Below are positions 25,463 to 35,109 of a DNA stretch of 64,000 nt, in pieces. This stretch comes from Rhizobiaceae bacterium. Lineage in GTDB: Bacteria > Pseudomonadota > Alphaproteobacteria > Rhizobiales > Rhizobiaceae. Position numbers and translations under genes: made by a program. The notes beneath the pieces are model-generated. The model searched no databases. It worked only from the letters and a program-made list of their open reading frames with translations, and was not told the origin of the DNA. The stretch covers positions 1 to 64,000 of the forward strand of contig JANQKQ010000053.1 in the NCBI GenBank assembly GCA_028281105.1. The letters run 5' to 3'. Every line of letters begins with the position of its first letter. Positions within the stretch are counted from its first letter, which is position 1.

Positions 25463-26257
25463 GTGGAACCTCTGCCGCCCAGACAAATGGACATCCTGGA
25501 GATAGCCAGGCTGGATGGCCGCGTGGCGGTGGATAGCCTTGCGCGCCGGTTCGCGGTCACCGCACAGACCATTCGCAAGGACTTGAACGATCTGTGCGAG
25601 AGGGAGGTGCTCGCGCGGGTGCATGGCGGCGCGGTGCTGCCTTCGAGCACCGTAAATCTGACCTATCGGTCGCGGCGGCAGATAGCCACCGGCGCGAAGG
25701 CGCGTATCGCGCGCGTGGCCGCCGAACTTGTTCCCGAAAATGCGTCGGTGATCCTCAACATCGGTACCACCACAGAACAGGTCGCCCACGCGCTGGCCCG
25801 GCATCGCGGGCTGATGGTGATCACCAACAATCTCAATGTGGCGACCATCCTGTCCCAGGCTCCGGGCGTCGAGTTGGTGGTGGCCGGCGGCATGGTGCGC
25901 AAGAGCGATGGTGGCATCGTTGGCGAAGCGGCGATCGACCTCATCCGACAGTTCAAGGTCGACTATGCCGTCATCGGCGCTTCGGCCATCGATGCTGAGG
26001 GCACGCTGCTGGATTTCGACTACCGCGAGGTGCGGGTGGCCCAGGCCATCGTCGAGCAAGCACGGCGCAAGATTCTGGTGGCCGACGCGACGAAATTCGA
26101 CCGCCGGGCGCCCGTGCGGATCGGCCGGATCGACGACATCGATTTCTTCGTCACCGACACGCAGCCGCCTTCGCCGATCCGCGACCTGTGCGCCGCTGCG
26201 GACGTGGAACTGGTCGTGGCCGGCGAGGAGCCGTGCGAACCGGGAGCGCCGGTGTGA
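25463..26257 (+). CDS. glpR: DeoR/GlpR-family repressor, probably of the glycerol-3-phosphate regulon
   Basis: A 264-residue DeoR-family protein: helix-turn-helix at about residues 5-58 (PPRQMDILEIARLDGRV, then TAQTIRKDLNDLCERE) and the phosphate-sensing domain with NIGTTTEQVA and GASAIDAEGTLLDFDYREV. The GTG at 25463 fits the usual family start; an upstream TTG at 25409 would add 18 basic residues. Its stop overlaps the glpD start by one base, so it most likely controls glpD in response to glycerol 3-phosphate. The function is inferred from family and neighbour. Confidence 0.85.
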   Translation: MEPLPPRQMDILEIARLDGRVAVDSLARRFAVTAQTIRKDLNDLCEREVLARVHGGAVLPSSTVNLTYRSRRQIATGAKARIARVAAELVPENASVILNIGTTTEQVAHALARHRGLMVITNNLNVATILSQAPGVELVVAGGMVRKSDGGIVGEAAIDLIRQFKVDYAVIGASAIDAEGTLLDFDYREVRVAQAIVEQARRKILVADATKFDRRAPVRIGRIDDIDFFVTDTQPPSPIRDLCAAADVELVVAGEEPCEPGAPV

Positions 26258-27813
26258 TGGCGAAGCGCGCGGCATCTTCCAAGGCGGCGCGGCCGCCGCA
26301 TTACGATGTGCTGATCATCGGCGGCGGTATCAACGGCGCGGGCATTGCGCGCGACGCGGCCGGGCGCGGGTTTTCCGTGTGCCTTTGCGAACGCGCGGAT
26401 TTCGCCGGCGGCACCTCGTCCGCATCCACCAAGCTGATCCATGGCGGCCTGCGCTATCTGGAGCACTACGAGTTCCGGCTGGTGCGCGAATCGCTCATGG
26501 AGCGCGAGACCCTGTGGGCGATGGCGCCGCACATCATCTCGCCGATGCGGTTCGTGCTGCCGCACCGGGCCGGCGTGCGCCCGGCCTGGCTGCTGCGGTT
26601 GGGCCTGTTCGTCTACGATCATCTAGGCGGCCGCAAGCTGCTGCCGGGAACCAGGACGCTCGATCTGACCGCCGACGAGGCCGGCGCACCGCTCAAGCCG
26701 GGCTTTCGCCGGGCGTTCGAATATTCCGACTGCTGGGTGGACGATTCGCGCCTGGTGATCGCCAATCTGCAGGATGCCGCCGCCCTTGGCGCGCGCATCA
26801 AGCCGCGCACGCAGGCGACCCGGGCGCGCTATGAGGACGGTCGGTGGCACGTGGACCTTACCGACACCCGCAGCGGCGTTGTGGCTCAGGCAACCGCATC
26901 GGTTGTTATCAATGCTGCCGGACCCTGGGTCGATCAGGTGCTTGGCGAAGTATTCGGCCGTAACGATGCGGCCAACGTACGCTTGGTGCGCGGCAGCCAC
27001 ATAGTGGTCAAGGCGAAGTTCGACCATGCGCGTGCGTATATGATGCAGGGCCGCGACGAGCGCGTCGTTTTCGCCATCCCGTACGAGGACGACTACACGC
27101 TGATGGGTACGACGGATGTCGAGCATGGAGACGATATCGGCCGGCCGGGAATCTCCCACACCGAAATCGACTACATCCTGGCGCTGGCCAACGAGTATTT
27201 CGCCGAACCGGTGGGGGAAGACGATATCGTTTGGACCTATTCGGGCGTACGCCCGCTTTATGACGACGGCGCGTCGAAGGCCCAGGAAGCGACGCGCGAT
27301 TATGTGATCCGCCCGGATGAGGCGGTCGGCGAGGGCAGGCTGCTCAACATCTTCGGCGGCAAAATCACCACCTATCGCAGGCTGGCGGAAGCCATGCTCG
27401 AGCGGATCGAGGCCATCCTGGGCAAGCGCGGCGCCGCCTGGACCCGCGGCGCCGCCTTGCCGGGCGGCGACTTTGCGCCATCAGGCCGTGACGATCTGGT
27501 GAACGCCTATCTGCAGCGCTTTGGGTTCGTCGATCCGCTCGTCATGAAGCGCTGGGTGCGCCAATACGGCACCCGCACACTCACGCTGTTGGGCAAGGCC
27601 GCGACCAAGGCCGACCTGGGGCGGGATTTCGGCGCCGGCCTGTTCGAGGCGGAGCTGCGCTACCTGATGGACCACGAATGGGCGATCGAAGCCGATGACG
27701 TTGTGTTCCGGCGCACCAAGTTGGGGATCCGCCTGAGCGCCGGCCAACGCCGGGCGGTCGGGCGCTGGATGGAGGCGCGGGCAAAATCCGGCGCAACAAA
27801 GCCGGCCGCGTAA
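26257..27813 (+). CDS. glpD: Glycerol-3-phosphate dehydrogenase (FAD, aerobic)
   Basis: A 518-residue flavoenzyme at the inner membrane that oxidises glycerol 3-phosphate to dihydroxyacetone phosphate and passes electrons to quinone. The N-terminal FAD site is IIGGGINGAGIARDAAGRG, followed by the strongly conserved GGTSSASTKLIHGGLRYLE. The YEDDYTLMGTTDVE and GVRPLYDDG segments and the C-terminal GKITTYRRLAE motif are typical of GlpD. ATG at 26257 overlaps glpR (TGATG). The length is normal. Confidence 0.96.
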   Translation: MAKRAASSKAARPPHYDVLIIGGGINGAGIARDAAGRGFSVCLCERADFAGGTSSASTKLIHGGLRYLEHYEFRLVRESLMERETLWAMAPHIISPMRFVLPHRAGVRPAWLLRLGLFVYDHLGGRKLLPGTRTLDLTADEAGAPLKPGFRRAFEYSDCWVDDSRLVIANLQDAAALGARIKPRTQATRARYEDGRWHVDLTDTRSGVVAQATASVVINAAGPWVDQVLGEVFGRNDAANVRLVRGSHIVVKAKFDHARAYMMQGRDERVVFAIPYEDDYTLMGTTDVEHGDDIGRPGISHTEIDYILALANEYFAEPVGEDDIVWTYSGVRPLYDDGASKAQEATRDYVIRPDEAVGEGRLLNIFGGKITTYRRLAEAMLERIEAILGKRGAAWTRGAALPGGDFAPSGRDDLVNAYLQRFGFVDPLVMKRWVRQYGTRTLTLLGKAATKADLGRDFGAGLFEAELRYLMDHEWAIEADDVVFRRTKLGIRLSAGQRRAVGRWMEARAKSGATKPAA

Positions 27814-27838
27814 CACACGCCGGTCGGTGTGGAGGCCG

Positions 27839-30049
27839 TCAGCCGGCCAGCCGCAACATCTGGTCGTCGCCCACAAGGGCGATGAACTCATCGGCGGTGA
27901 TCGGTGGGGAATAGGCATAACCCTGGAAGCGGCGGCAGCCGCGTGCCAGCAGGAACCGTTCCTGCTCGTCGGTATTGACGTGTTCGGCGACCGTATCGAG
28001 GCCCAGCGCTCGCGCCATTCCCAAGATCGCCTCGATCAGCGAGCGCGCCGACTTGCTCTCCTCGATGCCGGTGACGAACGAGCCGTCGATCTTCACCTCG
28101 TCAACGGGAAGTTCGTTGAGGCGCGACAGGGAAGAATAGCCGGTGCCGAAATCGTCCAGCGAGAAGCGGATGCCGAGCTTCTTGATCTGCCTCATCCGCT
28201 CCGCCAGCAGGTCGGCGTCGCGCGCGATCATGTGCTCGGTGATTTCCAATGTCAGCTGGGACGGATCGACATCGTATTTCTCGGTGCAGCATCTGATGGT
28301 CTCGGCAAAGACGATCGAGATCAGCTGTTGGGCGCTGACATTGACGGACAGCTGCAGCTTCTTGTCGCCCAAGATGTTCTGCCATTGCCCCAGCTGCTGA
28401 ACGGACCTGCACAGCACATGCTCGTTGAGTTCGTGAATCAGGCCTGACTGCTCGGCCAGGGGCACGAAATCGCCAGGCATCAGCAGACCCAGCTCAGGGT
28501 GACGCCAACGCACCAGCGCCTCGGCCGCTATGATGTTGCCCCTTTCGTCGACCTGGGGCTGGTAGTGGATTTCCAGTTCGTCGTTGCGGATCGCCTGCGA
28601 CAGGTGCGACTGCAGCGTGTAGAGGTTGGAAACGCGCGTCGACTTGCCAGGATCGAAGACCACATAGCCGTTGCGGCCGTCTTTCTTGGCCTCATACATG
28701 GCGATGTCGGCGCATTTGATGATCGACTGCGGATCGGGCTCGCTGCCGTCGAAGACGACGATACCGATGCTTGGCGAGCTCGACTGGCGAACGTTGGCCA
28801 GATCGAAACTGCGCGCGAAATCGGCGATGATCTTGTTGGCGACGAAGGAGGCGTTCTGGATCGCTTCATCGTCCGTGGCGCCGATCTGATCGAGCAGGAT
28901 GACGAACTCATCGCCGCCGAAGCGCGAAACCGTGTCGCTGCAGCGCACGATCGAGGTGAGGCGGTTGGCCACCTCCTTGAGAAGCTCGTCACCCTTATCG
29001 TGTCCGTGGGTGTCGTTGAGCAGCTTGAAGTTATCGATGTCCAGGAACAGCACCGCGCCGCGGCCCCGGCTGCGGGCGGTCGACGCCAGTGTCTTTTCCA
29101 GGTGTCGCTGAAACAGGGTGCGGTTGGGCAGATTGGTCAGTGCGTCGTAATAGGCGAGATGCGATATCTTCGCTTCGGCGGCCTTGCGATCTGAGATGTC
29201 CTGCACATGTCCGTGCCAGATCAAGCTTCCGTCCTCATGCGCCTCCGGCGTCGCCACAACGGCTATCCAACGTTCACTGCCATCTTCGTCGACGAGCCGA
29301 AAATCGATCTTCCACACCGTCCGGTTGGCTCTCGATTCAGCTAGGCTTTCCAGGTAGGGCTGCAGATGATCGGGATGGATGCGGCAAAGATATTCATTCG
29401 GCCGGATCTCCTCATGCGGATTCAGCGAGAACAGCTTGCGAAACCCATGGCTTAGGTATGGGGAAGTGAATTTCCCGTCGCTGTCGCAACACAGCTGAAA
29501 CAGGCCTCCGGGCAGGTTGTCGGCGAGTTTCTCAAGCCGTTCCTCGGCTTGGCGTTTATGGACGGCCTCGGTCACGTCCGCCATCGAGCCTTCATAATAC
29601 AGGGGCCTTCCGCTACGCGGATCGGATACCAGGCGGGCGTTTTCGCAGATCCACTTTCGCCCTCCGGTGTGTCGATCGTAAATCTCGGAGACAAAATTGG
29701 TTACGAGGCCGTTGTGGCCGAGCAGTATCCTGAAATCCTTACGGCGGTTCGGGTCCACATAGCGGCCGACGTCGCAATCTTTGATCGAGTCGAGAAACGT
29801 GGCTTCGTCATCATACCCGACGATGTCTAGCAAGGCCGGGTTGGTGCTGATCATCCTGCCATCCAGCGTGCAGCGGAAGAAACCCTCGCTGAGGCCGGCG
29901 ATGGAGTTTCTATACAGGAGCGCGCCCGCGCGTGCGTCTCGATAAAGCGCGCGGTACCACCACGCCAGCCACGCGCAGCCGCCAACCGGCAGCAGCATTG
30001 CCGCAGCCAGCCAAAGAGTGTCACCCAGTAGGGCGGGTACTGCATTCAT
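27839..30049 (-). CDS. PAS-PAS-GGDEF-EAL cyclic-di-GMP signalling protein
   Basis: A 736-residue protein: an N-terminal membrane segment (about 10-33), two PAS/PAC sensor domains (about 48-165 and 175-295), GGDEF (about 300-465) with an intact SRFGGDEF, and EAL (about 480-730). EAL catalytic features are mostly intact: AEALVRW, the Asn in VNVSAQQL, TLEITEH, DDFGTGYSS and the Lys in EVKIDGSF; the EGVET loop is AEHVNT, keeping its Glu. It could therefore make and break c-di-GMP, with sensor input deciding the balance. It is transcribed leftward, convergent with glpD. Confidence 0.93.
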   Translation of the reverse strand: MNAVPALLGDTLWLAAAMLLPVGGCAWLAWWYRALYRDARAGALLYRNSIAGLSEGFFRCTLDGRMISTNPALLDIVGYDDEATFLDSIKDCDVGRYVDPNRRKDFRILLGHNGLVTNFVSEIYDRHTGGRKWICENARLVSDPRSGRPLYYEGSMADVTEAVHKRQAEERLEKLADNLPGGLFQLCCDSDGKFTSPYLSHGFRKLFSLNPHEEIRPNEYLCRIHPDHLQPYLESLAESRANRTVWKIDFRLVDEDGSERWIAVVATPEAHEDGSLIWHGHVQDISDRKAAEAKISHLAYYDALTNLPNRTLFQRHLEKTLASTARSRGRGAVLFLDIDNFKLLNDTHGHDKGDELLKEVANRLTSIVRCSDTVSRFGGDEFVILLDQIGATDDEAIQNASFVANKIIADFARSFDLANVRQSSSPSIGIVVFDGSEPDPQSIIKCADIAMYEAKKDGRNGYVVFDPGKSTRVSNLYTLQSHLSQAIRNDELEIHYQPQVDERGNIIAAEALVRWRHPELGLLMPGDFVPLAEQSGLIHELNEHVLCRSVQQLGQWQNILGDKKLQLSVNVSAQQLISIVFAETIRCCTEKYDVDPSQLTLEITEHMIARDADLLAERMRQIKKLGIRFSLDDFGTGYSSLSRLNELPVDEVKIDGSFVTGIEESKSARSLIEAILGMARALGLDTVAEHVNTDEQERFLLARGCRRFQGYAYSPPITADEFIALVGDDQMLRLAG

Positions 30050-30352
30050 AGGCCTACCTCACCCCTGCTGTGCAGAAATTTATGCGGCGCGAGCGAAAAT
30101 AAAGTTTAAGAATCAGGGCGGAATTTGGTGATCTTTCGAACTGGTAAACGAAACATTTCGAGATAATTCAGAAAAACCCACCAATCCCCAGTGAAATCAT
30201 AATCTCTTATTGCTAATTCGGGTAAATTTTTATGCAATATATACTGTAATATTCCGACTCTTTGTTATCTACACTAATTAAATCGACTTTTATAACTTTC
30301 TGCCATATTGCCGCCTCGAGTTTCGAACCGACCTGAGAACAGAGGCCCCCAA
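30050..30352. promoter_or_regulatory. AT-rich intergenic region between the divergent GGDEF-EAL and vWA genes
   Basis: No gene is seen. The right half (about 30170-30300) is strikingly AT-rich for this chromosome, with TTTATG and TATAT stretches, so it probably holds the promoter of the first vWA gene and possibly a nucleoid-protein site. No convincing -35/-10 pair with normal spacing was found. Confidence 0.4.
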
Positions 30353-31408
30353 ATGTTCACTCAGTCCCTCTTTGAACGATTTCATCGCGATCGCGGTGGC
30401 AACGTGCTGACCACGTTTGCGCTTTCGTTGCTGCCGATCATGGTCGCGGCCGGCGCCGCGGTTGACTATACCGAAAGCTACCGCCTGCATGCGCGCGCCG
30501 CCGATGCAACCGATGCGGCGCTGCTGGCGGCTTCGGCCGCGGTGCTGGGCGGCGAGCAGGAAGAACGCTCGCCCGAAGAGGTCTTGGCGGATCTGCGGCT
30601 GCATTTCCTGCCGTTCTTCCAGGCCAACATGCCTGACTCGGGTCGCTATGCGTTCAAGTCGTATGACCTCCAGTACAATCCCGACAGTCTGCAGGTGACT
30701 GCGTCAGTCGCATACGACTACAATACCACCATGCTCGGCATCGTCGGCAGAGACACCGTCGAGATCAACATTACCTCGCAGACCAGCTTCGAAGAGTCGG
30801 TCAATGGCGCCATGTCCATGTTCCTGGTGCTCGACCGCTCCGGCTCGATGGGCTGGAACAATCGGATGAACGCGCTCAAGCAGGCGGTCAACCAGTTGGC
30901 GCTCCAGTTCAACACGACCGACCCAAGTAACAACTTCATCCGTCTGGGAGCGGTGGCCTACAACAGCTACACCTGGGGACACCAGGGATTGGTCTGGGGC
31001 GCCGACGCTGCCAACCAGTACACCCAGAACATGTGGCCCGGCGGCGGCACCAACTCGTCCGGCGCGGTGTGGCGCGCCTGGCGCGAACTGCGTCACCAAA
31101 ACGAGCTCGACGCCCATCAGGAGCGCAACGGCCAGGTGCCGAGGAAGGTGATGGTGTTCATGACCGATGGCAAGAACAACTACAGCTGGGCCAACACCCA
31201 GACCATCAACAACTGCAACTCGGCCAAGAACGAAGGCATCGAGATCTATACCGTCGCCTTCCAAGCGCCGTGGCAGGGCCGACAGCTGCTTCAGAACTGC
31301 GCCACCGACAGCGAGCACTATTTCAACGCCAACAACGCACAACAGCTGATCGACGCGTTTCAGCAGATCGGTTCGGCGACCGCGGAGAATCTTGTGCTTT
31401 CGCGGTAG
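30353..31408 (+). CDS. Tad-like (TadG/TadE) protein with von Willebrand A domain, copy 1
   Basis: A 351-residue protein. The N-terminus carries a TadE/G-like stretch (RDRGGNVLTTFALSLLPIMVAAGAA) with one membrane anchor, which in Tad systems leaves the rest in the periplasm. The vWA domain (about 155-345) has a complete MIDAS: DRSGS, the Thr in GGGTNSSGAV and Asp in FMTDGKNN. Two late Cys residues may form a disulfide. The neighbouring 31694-32773 gene is a close paralogue, and no other tad genes occur in the window. A terminator hairpin follows. Role probably in adhesion or pilus assembly. Confidence 0.88.
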   Translation: MFTQSLFERFHRDRGGNVLTTFALSLLPIMVAAGAAVDYTESYRLHARAADATDAALLAASAAVLGGEQEERSPEEVLADLRLHFLPFFQANMPDSGRYAFKSYDLQYNPDSLQVTASVAYDYNTTMLGIVGRDTVEINITSQTSFEESVNGAMSMFLVLDRSGSMGWNNRMNALKQAVNQLALQFNTTDPSNNFIRLGAVAYNSYTWGHQGLVWGADAANQYTQNMWPGGGTNSSGAVWRAWRELRHQNELDAHQERNGQVPRKVMVFMTDGKNNYSWANTQTINNCNSAKNEGIEIYTVAFQAPWQGRQLLQNCATDSEHYFNANNAQQLIDAFQQIGSATAENLVLSR

Positions 31409-31432
31409 CGGCCACGCCATTGCATACCGACG

Positions 31433-31463
31433 AACGGTCCCGTGCTTAGCGCGGGACCGTTTT
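31433..31463 (+). terminator. Rho-independent terminator after vWA gene 1
   Basis: A perfect 10-bp stem (AACGGTCCCG at 31433-31442, CGGGACCGTT at 31452-31461) with a 9-base loop is followed by more T residues (TTTTGTT). It lies 24 bases after the stop codon. Confidence 0.9.
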
Positions 31464-31693
31464 GTTGGCGGATCGCGCCTCAAGCGGTGGGAGAATGCCG
31501 CGCGGATCGGCGGAGCGCGATGGCGTTTTTACAATAAACCCAACGATTGCAGCGATTTGATCGGTTTTCCGTGTCACTGCCCATAGCAAAATGCACGTTC
31601 TGTTAAGCAAGTTGCTCAATCGCAACTTCATACATTTGCGGCATGTTTGGCCCCTGAGTTCACGCGAGCCAGCCAGTAGCAGGGGGGCCGGAG

Positions 31694-32773
31694 ATGTCGA
31701 TCTCACGCTTATTTGGACGATTCCGTCGTCATCAGCGCGGCAACGTGTTGACGACGTTCGCGATATCGCTACTTCCGATCATGATGGCGACCGGAGCCGC
31801 GGTCGACTACTCCGAAGGCTATCGACTGCATGCGCGGGCTTCCGACGCGACCGACGCGGCGCTTCTGGCCGCTTCCGCCCAGGCTTTGGTCGGTGAACAC
31901 GGTGAACGCTCGCCCGAACAGATTAGCGCCGAGCTGAGGCGCCTGTTCCTGCCGCACTTCCAGGCCAACGTGCCGCAGTCGTCCCGCTACACCTTCAAAG
32001 GGTATGACATCCAGTACAACCCCAACACCATGCAGGTCACCGCATCGGTGAGTTTCGACTACAAGACCTCGGTGCTCGGCATCATCGGCAAGAGCTCCCT
32101 GGGCATCAACGTCTCCGCACAGACCAGCCTGCAACGCTCGGTCACCGGCGCGATGTCGATGTTTCTGGTGGTCGACAAATCGGGTTCGATGGGGTGGAAC
32201 ACGAGGTGGCAGGGCCGCTGGGTCGACAAGATCGACGTGCTTAAGTGGGCGGTAAACGAGATGGCCTCCAGCATCGCGTATGCCGACCCGAACACCGAAT
32301 ATGTACGCATCGGCGCGGTGGCCTATGACAGCTATACCCGCAGCCACCAGCCGCTCACCTGGGGCCCGGAACGGGCACGCAGCTACGTTCAGCGGCTGTG
32401 GGCGGGTGGCGGCACCAACTCCTCGGGCGCCGTGCAACGCGCCTACAACGAGCTGCGCAATTCGCGCGAAGCCAGGGAGCATCAGGCCAAGAACGGCCAG
32501 GATCCGACCAAAACCATCGTGTTCATGACCGACGGCTCCAACAACGCGCGCCGATACGACACCAGGACGCTGGACTATTGCAGCCGCGCCAAGCGGGAGG
32601 GCATGGTCATCTACACGGTTGCGTTCGAGGCTCCGTGGCGCGGACAGCAGCTGTTGAGAAACTGCGCGTCCTCCGCCGAGCACTATTTCAACGCGGCCAA
32701 CGCCCAGCAATTGATCGACGCCTTCCGGCGGATCGGCTCGAACACGGCGGAAGGCCTGGTGCTTTCGCGGTAG
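31694..32773 (+). CDS. Tad-like protein with von Willebrand A domain, copy 2
   Basis: A 359-residue paralogue of the preceding gene, with the same order: basic start, QRGNVLTTFAISLLPIM anchor, linker and C-terminal vWA domain with MIDAS motifs DKSGS, GGGTNSSGAV and FMTDGSNN. It ends in almost the same residues (GLVLSR against NLVLSR). It starts at ATG 31694 after GGGGGCCGGAG. The two copies differ mainly by a short insertion before the first vWA helix (RWQGRWVDKI). Each has its own terminator, so they are not one transcript. Export through the Sec path is likely. Confidence 0.88.
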   Translation: MSISRLFGRFRRHQRGNVLTTFAISLLPIMMATGAAVDYSEGYRLHARASDATDAALLAASAQALVGEHGERSPEQISAELRRLFLPHFQANVPQSSRYTFKGYDIQYNPNTMQVTASVSFDYKTSVLGIIGKSSLGINVSAQTSLQRSVTGAMSMFLVVDKSGSMGWNTRWQGRWVDKIDVLKWAVNEMASSIAYADPNTEYVRIGAVAYDSYTRSHQPLTWGPERARSYVQRLWAGGGTNSSGAVQRAYNELRNSREAREHQAKNGQDPTKTIVFMTDGSNNARRYDTRTLDYCSRAKREGMVIYTVAFEAPWRGQQLLRNCASSAEHYFNAANAQQLIDAFRRIGSNTAEGLVLSR

Positions 32774-32807
32774 AACCGGTCGATCCAAATCAGACCACTA
32801 AAGTTGC

Positions 32808-32840
32808 AAACGGCCCGGCAGGTTCCTCTGGGCCGTTTTG
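32808..32840 (+). terminator. Rho-independent terminator after vWA gene 2
   Basis: A 9-bp stem (AAACGGCCC at 32808-32816, GGGCCGTTT at 32830-32838) encloses a 13-base loop and ends in TTTT. It is 35 bases after the stop codon. Confidence 0.85.
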
Positions 32841-32891
32841 CATTTGCGCGCCGCAAGCCTTGCGGTTTTGGCGGACTCGGGCTTTGGTTGA

Positions 32892-34118
<1,227 letters not shown>

Positions 34119-34179
34119 TCTCCTGCCGCGCGCGGGCACGGCAGGCGAAATGATTTGACTGCCCGGCCGATTGGAATAA

Positions 34180-34191
34180 TTTGTATACAAA
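34180..34191. promoter_or_regulatory. TTTGTATACAAA palindrome before the molybdenum hydroxylase operon
   Basis: A perfect 12-bp palindrome lies 57 bases before the first gene of the operon; an alternative inverted repeat ATTTGT-N6-ACAAAT (34179-34184 and 34191-34196) overlaps it. Such AT-rich palindromes are typical operators of MarR and GntR repressors. The operon ends with a MarR-type gene, so feedback control is likely, though not shown. Confidence 0.5.
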
Positions 34192-34248
34192 CAAATTTTC
34201 CGATTGGCGCCGGCTTCGCGCGACGTCGGCGGCCGCGAAAGGGAGGCG

Positions 34249-35109
34249 ATGGACGCGGCTATCAGCGAGGACTATGCGCGGCCGCGATCGCTTGACGAGG
34301 CGCTCGACCTGCTGGCGCGGCGCGACTGGAAAATCCTCGCCGGCGGCACCGACTTCTATCCCGAACTTGCCGACAGGAAACCTTCCCGACCGGTCCTCGA
34401 TGTCACGGCGATCGCCGACCTGCGCGGCATCGGCGAACACGCCGACGCCTGGCGCATCGGCGCGGCCACTACATGGGCCGATCTTATTGCCGCTGAACTG
34501 CCGCCGGCGTTCGATGGCTTGAAGCTGGCAGCGCGCGAGCTGGGTTCGGTTCAGATCCAGAACCGCGCTTCCATCGCCGGCAATCTGTGCACGGCTTCGC
34601 CGGCGGGCGACGGCATTCCCCCATTGCTGACCCTGGAAGCCGAGATCGAGGTGGCGTCCGGCTCCGGCGTGCGCGCGGTGGCGCTGGGCGATTTCATCGA
34701 CGGCTACCGGTCCACGGTGCTCGGCGAAGCCGAGATGATCACCGCGATCGTGGTGCCCAAATCGGCCGCCACCGGCCTGTCCCATTTCGCCAAGCTGGGC
34801 GCGCGCCGGTATCTGGTGATCTCGATCGCCATGGTCGCGGTGCGGCTGGACCTGGAGGACCGTCAGATCCGCAATGCGGCAATCGCGGTAGGCGCGTGTT
34901 CGCCGGTGGCGAAGCGGCTCAATGCGCTGGAGCGCGATCTTGCCGGCGCGTCGGTCAGCGCCGATTTCGCCGCCATGATAGCCGATCATCATCTGGCCGA
35001 TTTATCGCCGATCGACGATGTACGCGCCACCGCCGAATATCGCCTGCGCGCGCTGCCGACCTTGATCGCCCGCTCGCTGCGCGGAGCGCTCGATGGAGCG
35101 GACCTTTGA
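34249..35109 (+). CDS. Xanthine-dehydrogenase-family FAD-binding subunit (CoxM-like)
   Basis: A 286-residue medium subunit of a molybdenum hydroxylase. It binds FAD through the two typical motifs: LAGGTDFYPEL near residue 37 and the IQNRASIAGNLCTASPAGD segment near 103-121. The C-terminal CO_deh_flav_C domain follows. It carries electrons from the Fe-S clusters to FAD and on to an acceptor. The ATG at 34249 follows AAAGGGAGG closely. Its stop overlaps the TTG start of the next gene (TTGA), so the two are translated together. Confidence 0.92.
   Translation: MDAAISEDYARPRSLDEALDLLARRDWKILAGGTDFYPELADRKPSRPVLDVTAIADLRGIGEHADAWRIGAATTWADLIAAELPPAFDGLKLAARELGSVQIQNRASIAGNLCTASPAGDGIPPLLTLEAEIEVASGSGVRAVALGDFIDGYRSTVLGEAEMITAIVVPKSAATGLSHFAKLGARRYLVISIAMVAVRLDLEDRQIRNAAIAVGACSPVAKRLNALERDLAGASVSADFAAMIADHHLADLSPIDDVRATAEYRLRALPTLIARSLRGALDGADL

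Noticed and set aside
25208-26275. N-terminal extension of the metallo-hydrolase frame
   Set aside because: The signal peptide at 25207 marks the start, and the extension runs opposite glpR.
34122-34145. Hairpin after pobA as terminator
   Set aside because: CCTGCCG/CGGCAGG stem with a 10-base loop but no T-run; left out as a feature.
34587-35105. N-terminal extension of the fused Mo-hydroxylase frame
   Set aside because: It overlaps the FAD-subunit gene in another frame, and the 2Fe-2S domain starts right after the TTG at 35106.
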